Origin: an uncultured Clostridia bacterium
GTDB taxonomy: Bacteria > Bacillota > Clostridia > Christensenellales > DTU072
Length of the DNA: 64,000 nucleotides
Assembly: GCA_946621465.1 (NCBI GenBank)
Contig: CAMOOO010000008.1
Span: forward strand, 1 to 64,000
Direction of reading: 5' to 3'
Each line of letters begins with the position of its first letter. Position 1 is the stretch's first letter. Shown here piece after piece: positions 34,445 to 42,762 of the stretch. The notes beneath the pieces were generated by a model. It did no database searches. It was not told where the DNA came from and was given only the letters and a program-made list of their open reading frames with translations. The translations under genes and the position numbers were made by a program.

Positions 34445-34462
34445 CTTTCGCCACACTTTTTT
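34434..34462. terminator. Bidirectional terminator between flippase and surface lipoprotein genes
   Basis: AAAAAGTGTG (34434-34443) pairs with CACACTTTTT (34452-34461), 8-base loop, with T-runs on both strands. The flippase stop codon lies inside the stem. It can serve both converging genes. Confidence 0.9.
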
Positions 34463-34492
34463 CTTATTGATTGATTTTACCGGAAAAAGATT

Positions 34493-37400
34493 TTATTTCT
34501 TCTTCTTTTTCTTCTTTTTGGGAAGAACGCGTTGTTGAACGACTGGCTTGATCTCGTCGACGTACTCGTCAAATTCGAGGGCCTCTTCTTTCTCTTGCGC
34601 TTCAGGCTCGACGACTTTGATATCTTTCTCCGTCTTGACCATGTTCTCGCCAACAACCTTTCTCGGATGTTTCTCTTTGAATTTACGTACGAGAACGACG
34701 ATTACAACGATAATGATGATAATTCCGAGAACGAAGCTGGAGATGTAGAGCCAGAAGTATTGGTCTTTGACCAATCTGGTCCAGAAATCTTCTTTCTCCT
34801 GTTCTTCTTTGGTGTCGCCTTCATCTGTGTCACCATCATCGGTGTCTTTTTCGTCCGTCTTCTCGGCGGCGTAGACGTATTTGAGTACTCTGGATTTGCC
34901 GTCGATGATTTCGCCGTCTTCGTTATAGTTGTCTGCGATACCTTCGATGCCGGCGTTGTATTCCTCTTCGGTAATAACGTCCATGCTGACAAGGTCAACG
35001 GCAAGCATACCGACGAGCAGTCCGTTGTACATTCCGTCATCGTCTTTCTTGGTCGCGTCACCGAGATAGAAACTCCAGGAAGCCGTCTTGTTCGATCCTT
35101 CATTATAAATATAGATAGTATAGGTATGCTCGTTCAAGCTGCCGTAGAACTCTGCGTCTGCGTCGTAGGAGCTGATGTACATCGTCAGCGGATCAACGTT
35201 GGATTCACCCGATTTATATCTGAGTTCTGCATAGCAATCGTCATATACGTAATCGAATTGATAGTATTTGGTCTCGTTGTTATAAGAATCTGTTGCCGGC
35301 GTGTAACCGCTACCGCTCTTGCTCTTGACGTAATAATTACCTTTCTTGTTGCTCCAATCGGCTTGATCTTCCGGGCTGACCGATACCTCTTTAGCAACCG
35401 GTCTTGCGAGCAAGGTCGCCGCGGTAAAGGTCAATTTATAATAGCCTTTTTGCGCTACGGTTACGTTATAGGTCGTGTCGCTCATTTCCATGATCTGCGG
35501 GAATCCGGTAGCGATCTTGTTGCTCATAACAAGCACGTTTTCACCGCCGCTCTTGCCGTTTTCGGCTTCCAGTTTAAGGAATGCTTTCAGATAAGCGTCC
35601 CAATCCATATTACTATCGAACCCGAAATATTTATTGAAGAGCATTTTCTCTTCTTCGGTGCCGTTGCTGTACAGATATTTCAGTGCCTCGATCATCGATT
35701 CGTCGGCGGAATTGGGATTGTAGATACCGTAGACGTAATTTTCTCCGGTCGATTCCTTGCTGAAACCGTCACCCTGATTGGTCGTGTAGTTGATGGGCGT
35801 ATGACCGAATTTTTCGGTGCTGGTCGTAGACCAGGTATCGAAGGAGTCGATGGTGTATTTCATCGAGTAGACGTAGGTCGTAGCGCCTTTATAAAGCAGT
35901 TTTTCCGACGCATCAAGGACGCCAACACCGTTCTCACCGTCTGCGATGACGCCTTCAGCCATCAAATAATCGTCTTCGGTAATCGACTGTACGCGTACGA
36001 CGTCGAAGTAAACGGAGCCGATGGACAATTCCGCTTTATCATAATAGGATTTATTGTCGGCATCGGGCAGCGATTTGCTGCTGGCATAGGGGTTACCCAA
36101 GCAGAAGTTAACGGTGGGCGTTACACTAAAGTTACCCGTTTTGAGGTAGATGGTGTATTCTTCCCATCCGCCGTTGACTGCGGGGTCGGTCTTGATGTTG
36201 TTATAACCGATAGAACCGTCCTTAGTAAGTACCGCTTCGGCAGAACCGTTGGTACCCGTCAGGATAACGCCGCCGAAGGCGTCTCCCGTCGTCTTGACCC
36301 AAACGCTGATCTTGTAGTAGCCGTTGGCATTCAAAGACAGCTTGGAAGAAGCAACCGAAGCCGCTACGTAATAGTTGGAATGAATGGTATAGAGGTAATC
36401 ATACGCGGTGCTGTAAGAGGACCCTGCGAAGTCACCTTCATTTACCTTCCTTGCGCCGTATTTAAGGGCGATGGGTTCTACGTCCGCTTTAACCGGTTTG
36501 CCACCCTCGTTATTCAGTTTGGCAACGGTAAGTTCGTTGGAGTTTTCGGATACGCCGTCCTCGCTGACCGCCTTAATATATACGGTACAGTCTACGGACA
36601 ACCCGTTAACGAAGCCGGTGACCTCTCTTTTGAGATATCCGTCTGCGCCGTATTCGTTCTCATAATCGGCGTCGGACAGACCGGACAAGTCGTATACGCC
36701 GACAAGGACGTTTATGTCTTTTCCGTCTTCCTTATATTTGACCCAAATTTCGAATTTCTTGGCGGGAATGCCGTCGATACCGCTCTCGGTAGCATCCGGA
36801 TGAGCTACAACTTTCTTCCACTGAATGATCTTTTCGGAATCGGTGTTGACCGCCCAGCTGATACTCGGCGTCTCGAAGTTGTTGCCGTGGACGTTGCCTT
36901 TGGTCCAATCGGTGATCGGAATAATGGCGTCGTCTTTTAATAATCCGTTCTCCAATTCGTCCGCAGACAGCTTGTCGTAGTCAATGGAAGAATAGGAGGA
37001 GTTGGTGAATTTCAGATTATTATCTGAACCGTCGATAGCGTAGGACTTTGTTTCCAAAGCAAGTTGTGCTTTCTCGTTGGAGCCCTTCGCTAAAATATCG
37101 CCCGTAGCCGCGCTGTCATACTCGTCTTTGGAAATTTCCAGACAGTTGAAAGAAGCAAGCCACGTCGTACCTTTGACGTAGGAATCGGTGTTGAAACGAT
37201 CTCCGCTACCCATATCCACTTCGATGGACAGATAGTAGGTCTCGGTGTTGGCACCCTGAATATAATAGACGACCTCTTTCCACTCCTCACTGCTAGCAGT
37301 GACCGAAGTGTTGAATTCGGTGAACTCTCCGTCCGCCTTTTTGGTGAGCAGAACGATGGATGCGCCGCCCGTCACGTCTTTCGTCTTGACCTGGAAAGCA

Positions 37401-40210
37401 AAACGATAATATTTAAGCGGTTTGATTTCAGCCAGGTGTTCTCCCTCGTAACGGATGCTGCTGGCAGTCTCTTTGGTATGCTCATATTGGAGCTTATAGG
37501 AAGTGTAGTTGGTCAAAACCTTTTGCAGATCGCTGTCAGCAACCACTTCTACGGCGATAGCGTCCTCGGGATTGTTCTCTTCCGCCGTGCCTTTAGCCGC
37601 TCTGACTACCCATTTGTCTGCGATCTCACGTTTTTGCGCGTCGCTCAGAGCCTCGTTATCGTGTACGAGGTCGCCGAATTGCACCTGGGTGAGGTTGTCG
37701 ATATCGGACAGAGTGTGGAGCTTAGCCGTACCGGGAACGTCGCCCGAAGCGATCTCTTCTATGGTAAGGTTATCGAAGATAACGCCGCCGATCATTTTAC
37801 TGACGACGCTGTCCTTTTCACCGAACAAAAGGTTCAGAGTGACCTTTCTGTCGGAGAGCTGGTTACCGCGGACGTAAAGTACGATGGTCTCCCATGCGTC
37901 TTTGGTCGTCGTCTTCACTTCGATATCGGAACCGGCACCCGTCAAACGGAAGGTAGCGTGCGGCATGTTGCCGTTTGCAACGTACCAGGCTTCGCAATCG
38001 GCTTCGTATTGTCTCTTAGCGGCGTTGTATTTAGCCAGTTCGTCCTCGTATTTGGGTTTATCCGTTTCGTCATAGGTCTTCTTCTTACCTTCGATGGTGG
38101 TCAGAAGATCGAAGTTGGTCATCAATTCTTTTTCATACGCCTTTTTAAGAAGAGCGAGCAAAGCGTCTTCCGCCGGGTCTTCAGGTACCGTTTCGGGATA
38201 TCCCAAAAGGCTGCGGAGGCTTGCCTTAGCCGTCTTTTCGCCGACAACGTATGCCGGGGTTGCGATGACCAGACTTTCCGACTCGCCCTCTCCCGTCTTT
38301 ATTCCCGCGTAGGAATAATAAAGATAAGCGTACAAGAAGGATTTAGCCAAGGTCTCTTTTTCGCTATCGGTTAAGCTGGTATAGACTTTGGTGCCGTCCT
38401 CGTTCTCAACGTCTTTAATAAACTCGTAGATCCAATCGTAAACGGCTTTCAGAACGCCCGTCGTCGCGGTACCGTAGCCTTCCATTTTATCAATGGAAGC
38501 GATATACAGTTCGCCGTCGTCCTTTTTATTGATAATGTTTTTTACGTCGAAATCTTTGTCATAGTCGGTCAATTTGGTGAAATAATCGAGCAGGCTCAGA
38601 TCGGAATCGGCATTCTGTTTGATATTGTACAGATATGCGCTGACGTTTTTAGCCGTCGTAGGATCGGTTACCGCTTTCGGTTTATCTACGTGTCCGGTCG
38701 TTTTATCATAGGAATCAAACAATCCGTTGTGCAGAACGCCGTCGCCTTCGAACAATTTATTCCAGACGTAGGCGTCTACGGAAATCTTATAATAACTGTT
38801 CTTTTTGATAGTCAGCGTATTGGTAGAACCGGTCACAAATCCGCTCGCGCCGAGAGAATCGTTATAGACCATCAGCGCATAGGCTTCTTCTTTTTCGGCG
38901 TCGCCATAGGCTATGGCGTTTTTGTAGGTTTCGGTCATGACTTTCTGCGACCAATCGTCGTATTCCATGAATTTATCTTTCATGCCGGTAACGGAATAGT
39001 TGGCGATATATTTGCCTTTAGAGTCCTTTTTACCATTGTAAATCTTCGCCGTATTGATTACGCCGTAGTAACCGGTAGACGCGGAGAAGTCGCTCGCCTT
39101 GGTCCAATAGGTGGTCGCGAGGTTGTCCTGATGGTAATCACGGAGTTCGTAGAAATATTTTCTATAAGTGGAGGAGTCGCCGAAGTAGGACACAGTATCG
39201 ATATGCGTTCTGTTCGCCATGTCGGCGCCCTTGATATAATAGGCGGAATATTTGTTTTCGTCGTTAAAGGCGAGGAAGTTTTCATGTAAAGAAATATCTT
39301 TGTTGTAGCCTTCGTACACGCTGGAGAAAAGTTTTTCCGTTTCACCATCGGCGTCTTTTTCAACGAGCTTGGTTAAGATCACGTTATCAAAGAGCGCGAA
39401 ACCGCGTGTAGCCAATTTATCGTTGCCGTCGTCCTTGTAGTCATCCTTTTGAGATTTGACCGGGCCGTAACCGAGCCACAGCTCGATGTTGATGGTCATA
39501 GCGGAATTGGCGTTGCTCTCGATGTAGAGTGTACTGGTCTCCCACTCGTTGTTGGTCTTTATAGAACGATAGGATTTGTCGATTCCGCCGGTGATGTTGA
39601 CGAAAGCGCCGCTCTCCTCGTTCTCAACCAAGGAGCAGACGGAGAATTGCAGCTCGTAGACGCTGTTCGCGTCGAGGGTAATGTCGTCGCTCTTAAAGTA
39701 AATGCTGCCCGAAGTATTGACGGACGCAAGTAACAGGGCGTTGGTGTCCTGATACTGATCGGCGAGGACTTCGCCCTCTTCCGTCTTTTTACCTTTCGGG
39801 CTGTTGGTGTCTACCCCTTTGTTGGTAAAAGCCTTGGCTTCGCCCAGACGTTCTTCGGTGTTTACTTCGTCGTACTGGATGACATAGTTTTCCAAAACGG
39901 AGCTGATTTTATCGCCGGTCAGGTCAATGACAGCGGCAAAAACACCGTTCGCTTCGTCCGAGCCGTTCGTGGGGACAGCTAAACCGGCTGCCTTCGCCGA
40001 CCAGGAAGTAACGGAATCGTATATGCCGTTTTTGGAAGAAGAAACCGCATCATAGAACGTACCGTTCTTAATGAGCTGGTTGTAGGTAATGGTCTCCTTC
40101 GTTTCTTCTTCCGGCTCTTCTTCGCGCTCGTAGTCGGTACAAGCGATAAAAGCCATCGAAAGAACGAGGACCAATAGCAGTGTGACTAAAACTAAAAACT
40201 TTCTTTTCAT
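34493..40210 (-). CDS. 1905-residue surface lipoprotein with jelly-roll-like modules and C-terminal anchor
   Basis: Starts with a lipoprotein-type signal (hydrophobic residues 6-23, FIAC with Cys24) and ends with a transmembrane helix (about 1808-1832) plus a basic tail finishing in eight Lys. In between are at least five modules with the pattern of carbohydrate-binding jelly rolls: a YYKIS/YYRFAF strand, a GGxxx strand, W-E-x-x-x-x-Y-I and F-D-N/D-V-x-V at the end. Composition is rich in D, K, Y, T and low in Cys. A role in binding glycans or the cell wall is likely but inferred. The plus-strand open frames across this gene, up to 802 codons, are shadows. Own promoter at 40280-40308, ribosome site AGGTGG. 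Confidence 0.82.
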   Translation of the reverse strand: MKRKFLVLVTLLLVLVLSMAFIACTDYEREEEPEEETKETITYNQLIKNGTFYDAVSSSKNGIYDSVTSWSAKAAGLAVPTNGSDEANGVFAAVIDLTGDKISSVLENYVIQYDEVNTEERLGEAKAFTNKGVDTNSPKGKKTEEGEVLADQYQDTNALLLASVNTSGSIYFKSDDITLDANSVYELQFSVCSLVENEESGAFVNITGGIDKSYRSIKTNNEWETSTLYIESNANSAMTINIELWLGYGPVKSQKDDYKDDGNDKLATRGFALFDNVILTKLVEKDADGETEKLFSSVYEGYNKDISLHENFLAFNDENKYSAYYIKGADMANRTHIDTVSYFGDSSTYRKYFYELRDYHQDNLATTYWTKASDFSASTGYYGVINTAKIYNGKKDSKGKYIANYSVTGMKDKFMEYDDWSQKVMTETYKNAIAYGDAEKEEAYALMVYNDSLGASGFVTGSTNTLTIKKNSYYKISVDAYVWNKLFEGDGVLHNGLFDSYDKTTGHVDKPKAVTDPTTAKNVSAYLYNIKQNADSDLSLLDYFTKLTDYDKDFDVKNIINKKDDGELYIASIDKMEGYGTATTGVLKAVYDWIYEFIKDVENEDGTKVYTSLTDSEKETLAKSFLYAYLYYSYAGIKTGEGESESLVIATPAYVVGEKTAKASLRSLLGYPETVPEDPAEDALLALLKKAYEKELMTNFDLLTTIEGKKKTYDETDKPKYEDELAKYNAAKRQYEADCEAWYVANGNMPHATFRLTGAGSDIEVKTTTKDAWETIVLYVRGNQLSDRKVTLNLLFGEKDSVVSKMIGGVIFDNLTIEEIASGDVPGTAKLHTLSDIDNLTQVQFGDLVHDNEALSDAQKREIADKWVVRAAKGTAEENNPEDAIAVEVVADSDLQKVLTNYTSYKLQYEHTKETASSIRYEGEHLAEIKPLKYYRFAFQVKTKDVTGGASIVLLTKKADGEFTEFNTSVTASSEEWKEVVYYIQGANTETYYLSIEVDMGSGDRFNTDSYVKGTTWLASFNCLEISKDEYDSAATGDILAKGSNEKAQLALETKSYAIDGSDNNLKFTNSSYSSIDYDKLSADELENGLLKDDAIIPITDWTKGNVHGNNFETPSISWAVNTDSEKIIQWKKVVAHPDATESGIDGIPAKKFEIWVKYKEDGKDINVLVGVYDLSGLSDADYENEYGADGYLKREVTGFVNGLSVDCTVYIKAVSEDGVSENSNELTVAKLNNEGGKPVKADVEPIALKYGARKVNEGDFAGSSYSTAYDYLYTIHSNYYVAASVASSKLSLNANGYYKISVWVKTTGDAFGGVILTGTNGSAEAVLTKDGSIGYNNIKTDPAVNGGWEEYTIYLKTGNFSVTPTVNFCLGNPYASSKSLPDADNKSYYDKAELSIGSVYFDVVRVQSITEDDYLMAEGVIADGENGVGVLDASEKLLYKGATTYVYSMKYTIDSFDTWSTTSTEKFGHTPINYTTNQGDGFSKESTGENYVYGIYNPNSADESMIEALKYLYSNGTEEEKMLFNKYFGFDSNMDWDAYLKAFLKLEAENGKSGGENVLVMSNKIATGFPQIMEMSDTTYNVTVAQKGYYKLTFTAATLLARPVAKEVSVSPEDQADWSNKKGNYYVKSKSGSGYTPATDSYNNETKYYQFDYVYDDCYAELRYKSGESNVDPLTMYISSYDADAEFYGSLNEHTYTIYIYNEGSNKTASWSFYLGDATKKDDDGMYNGLLVGMLAVDLVSMDVITEEEYNAGIEGIADNYNEDGEIIDGKSRVLKYVYAAEKTDEKDTDDGDTDEGDTKEEQEKEDFWTRLVKDQYFWLYISSFVLGIIIIIVVIVVLVRKFKEKHPRKVVGENMVKTEKDIKVVEPEAQEKEEALEFDEYVDEIKPVVQQRVLPKKKKKKKK

Positions 40211-40279
40211 GAGACCACCTATTATGTAGTATTTCTTCTTTACACGCGCGTATGCGTAACATACTCACAGTTATACAAC

Positions 40280-40308
40280 ATCATATCACATCCGAAAAAT
40301 AAATTCAA
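40280..40308 (-). promoter_or_regulatory. Promoter of the 1905-residue lipoprotein gene
   Basis: TTGAAT (40303-40308), 17-base spacer, TATGAT (40280-40285); leader about 60 bases. Confidence 0.65.
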
Positions 40309-40391
40309 CAATTTTAGCGGCGTTTTTCAGCTTTCTTTGAGCCAACCGGAGATTTTTCCCGCAAAGCGGAATAAAAATACCTTTGAGGGTA

Positions 40392-40420
40392 TTGCATTTT
40401 TTTCGAGAAAGCACTATAAT
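40392..40420 (+). promoter_or_regulatory. Promoter of the esterase gene
   Basis: TTGCAT (40392-40397), 17-base spacer, TATAAT (40415-40420); leader about 37 bases with GGGAGAG before the ATG. Confidence 0.8.
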
Positions 40421-40463
40421 TTATTGCGTAAAAATGTTTTAGAATAAAAGGGAGAGTGTTACC

Positions 40464-41387
40464 ATGGCAAAAATGAGCTTCAGTAAATTCATTTTTTTGG
40501 CGGTAGACGTTCTTTTTAAGAACCCGCAAAACCCGAAAAAACTCCAAAACAAGTATTCTAAAGGCGTTATTTGCGAAAAGGATATCATCTTTGATGAAGA
40601 GACGCCGGAATATCGTTTGGATGCCTACCACGTGGAAAAAGAGGGCAAATACCCCGTTATTTTCGAGATACACGGCGGCGGATTTTCCGCAGGCGATAAA
40701 AAATACCGTACCACCCTATGCAACTGGTACGCTCAACAGACGGGCGCATACGTCTTTAACGTCAACTACGGTTTAGGTACCGACGTCGTTTTCCCCGATC
40801 CGGTCATTCACCTGATCAAAGCCTTCAACTGGGTAGTGGCTAACGCTGAAAAATACAATCTGGACCTGGACAGAATGGTGGTAACGGGCGACAGCGCAGG
40901 CGGTTATTACTCCTCTGCTCTCGCCGTCTATAACGACTGCCCCCCTCTGCAAGAGGCGTGCAAAATCCCCATGAACGGACGATTCAGCGGAGCGGTATTC
41001 AACTGCGGTATCTATGACCTGCAACTAGCCCTGAAAGCAAAGGTTCTCTTTAACCTGACCGAGCAGGTTTGTAAAGACTTTTCCGGCATTACCCCCGATC
41101 AACTCGAAGAGTACCCCTATAAAGACGCCGTCGATCCCATCAACTATATCACCGATAAGTTCCCCAAATCAATGGTCATCTACTCCGAGCAGGATTTCTT
41201 CTGCGGCGGTCAGGGAGAAGCCCTTGTTAAAAAGCTCAACGAACTGGGTATTTATGAAGAACACTACGGCTCCAAAAAATTCCTCGACAACCATACCTTC
41301 TCTCTGACTTGGCTGTCGAAAGCGTCGAAAGAAGTCAACGAGCAACTGCTCGCCTTCCTCAAAAAATTCTTTAATGGAGAAATTTGA
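40464..41387 (+). CDS. Alpha/beta hydrolase (HSL/BD-FAE type esterase)
   Basis: A 307-residue cytoplasmic hydrolase. HGGGFSAGD near residue 70 is the oxyanion motif of the hormone-sensitive-lipase group, GDSAGGYY near 145 holds the catalytic Ser, the Asp is probably in YSEQDFF and the His in FLDNHTFS. It probably cleaves short-chain esters (inference from the family), perhaps acetyl groups on sugars. Preceded by GGGAGAG and followed by a strong terminator; monocistronic. Confidence 0.88.
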   Translation: MAKMSFSKFIFLAVDVLFKNPQNPKKLQNKYSKGVICEKDIIFDEETPEYRLDAYHVEKEGKYPVIFEIHGGGFSAGDKKYRTTLCNWYAQQTGAYVFNVNYGLGTDVVFPDPVIHLIKAFNWVVANAEKYNLDLDRMVVTGDSAGGYYSSALAVYNDCPPLQEACKIPMNGRFSGAVFNCGIYDLQLALKAKVLFNLTEQVCKDFSGITPDQLEEYPYKDAVDPINYITDKFPKSMVIYSEQDFFCGGQGEALVKKLNELGIYEEHYGSKKFLDNHTFSLTWLSKASKEVNEQLLAFLKKFFNGEI

Positions 41388-41414
41388 CCTTTTAATAATA
41401 ATTTTATATTTAAA

Positions 41415-41443
41415 ACGCCGTGCCTTTTTGATTGGCACGGCGT
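41415..41443. terminator. Strong bidirectional terminator between esterase and CofE-like gene
   Basis: A perfect 10-bp stem ACGCCGTGCC / GGCACGGCGT with a 9-base loop. CTTTTTAT follows on plus; A-rich DNA on the other side gives a T-rich tail on minus. Confidence 0.92.
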
Positions 41444-41465
41444 CTTTTTATCAAAAAAATGCACT

Positions 41466-42659
41466 CTATTTGGTATAGTTATCGAAGTATCCTTGAATGA
41501 GGATAATGGGGGTACCTTTGTCTCCGCTGCCCGACGTCAGGTCGCATAGAGACCCGATTAGGTCGGTCAGTCTACGCGGCGTGGTCCCTTGCGAAACCAT
41601 GTTCCCGACCAAACTGTCCGTACCCTTGTTGCGGATACGCTCGCTGATCGCCTCTTTCAGCGCGTCGCCGGAGAGGTCCTTAAAGTCGTTGTCAGCGAGG
41701 TATTTGAGTTTCAACTCGTTGGGTTGCCCTTCCAGTCCGGCAGTGTAGGCAGGAGAAACGACGGGGTCGGCAAGTTCCCAAATCTTTCCGACGGGGTCTT
41801 TAAACGCGCCGTCACCGTAGATCATCACTTCGATGTTCTTGCCGGTGGCTTCTTTCATCTTTTTATAAATGGCGTCGACAACCGGTTGGCAATCACGGGG
41901 GAAGAGTTTAACCTTTTCTTCCGTCGCTTTGTTGCTGCCAAGGAGTCCGTATTGCTCGTTGTAGCCGCTGCCGTTTACAGGGGCGGTCATGATGTCGTCG
42001 AGGGAGTAGACCTTTTTGGCTCCTGCGGCGGTCAGAAGGCGTTTGGTGCGGACGCGGGTATGAATGTCGCAGTTAATGACGTTTTCAGTATACTTCAGGA
42101 TTGCTCTGCAATCGTTGGCAAAGACGATCTCCGCTTGGCACCCGACTGAAGTTATAAGGTCCTTGTAGTATTCCACGTAGTCCACGCCGGTAAAGGTGTG
42201 TTTTTTGTATCCGAACAGGTCGCGGTAGGTTTTTTCGTCCAGTACGTCCGTCCAGGGATTGACGTTGTGAGCGTCAAGGTCGTCCAGGCTTACTAGGTGG
42301 TTCCCTACTTCGTCCGACGGATAACTGAGCATAAGCACGATCTTTTTCAGACCGGAAGCAATGCCTTTCAAGCAAATAGCGAAGCGGTTTCTGCTGAGAA
42401 TGGGGAAGATAACGCCCACCGTTTCGTCGCCGAATTTGTTTTTTACGTCGGTCGCAATATCTTCTACCGTCGCATAGTTGCCCTGTGCGCGAGCAACGAC
42501 TGCCTCGGTCACGCCGATGACGTCTTTATCGTGAAAGGTAAACCCGTCGCTTCTGCCGGCGGCAAGCACGCTGTCAACCACGATATCGACAATGTTGTCG
42601 CCCTCTCTGATTATGGGCGCGCGGATCCCTCTTGAAACTGTTCCTACTAGTCTTTCCAT
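41466..42659 (-). CDS. CofE-like (coenzyme F420-0:L-glutamate ligase family) protein
   Basis: A protein of about 397 residues. The start RLVGTVSRGIRAPIIREGDNI and HDKDVIGVTEAVVARAQGNYA resemble the substrate and GTP-binding part of CofE; LSRNRFAICLKGIA continues it. Real CofE adds glutamates to F420, but homologues also occur in Firmicutes with no known F420, and this one is longer than archaeal CofE (about 250). No other F420 gene is in the window, so the name is a family label. The ATG at 42657-42659 with AGGGAG is the start. Its promoter overlaps a terminator hairpin. Confidence 0.82.
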   Translation of the reverse strand: MERLVGTVSRGIRAPIIREGDNIVDIVVDSVLAAGRSDGFTFHDKDVIGVTEAVVARAQGNYATVEDIATDVKNKFGDETVGVIFPILSRNRFAICLKGIASGLKKIVLMLSYPSDEVGNHLVSLDDLDAHNVNPWTDVLDEKTYRDLFGYKKHTFTGVDYVEYYKDLITSVGCQAEIVFANDCRAILKYTENVINCDIHTRVRTKRLLTAAGAKKVYSLDDIMTAPVNGSGYNEQYGLLGSNKATEEKVKLFPRDCQPVVDAIYKKMKEATGKNIEVMIYGDGAFKDPVGKIWELADPVVSPAYTAGLEGQPNELKLKYLADNDFKDLSGDALKEAISERIRNKGTDSLVGNMVSQGTTPRRLTDLIGSLCDLTSGSGDKGTPIILIQGYFDNYTK

Positions 42660-42686
42660 TGTATTTTCTCCCTTGAAAAAAAGAAT

Positions 42687-42710
42687 AACGGTCAAATTCC
42701 TTCGACCGTT
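42687..42710 (-). terminator. Hairpin plus U-run at the start of the CofE-like transcript
   Basis: AACGGTC / GACCGTT (7-bp stem, 10-base loop) followed by ATTCTTTTTTT on the minus strand. It serves as terminator for the MMPL gene upstream, but it also begins at the predicted first base of the CofE-like mRNA. Confidence 0.85.
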
Positions 42711-42715
42711 AACTA

Positions 42716-42744
42716 ATTATATATCATTTTTGCGTTTTTGTAAA
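42716..42744 (-). promoter_or_regulatory. Promoter of the CofE-like gene, just before a terminator
   Basis: TTTACA (42739-42744), 17-base spacer, TATAAT (42716-42721). The expected start site, near 42709, is the first or second base of the hairpin at 42687-42710. Confidence 0.8.
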
Positions 42745-42762
42745 CAGCTTTAGTAAGGATAA

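Noticed and set aside
34532..36940. 802-codon plus-strand open frame opposite the 1905-residue lipoprotein
   Set aside because: Antisense shadow: the coding strand shows a signal peptide, repeated modules and an anchor, whereas this frame has a Val/Phe/Arg-rich random composition.
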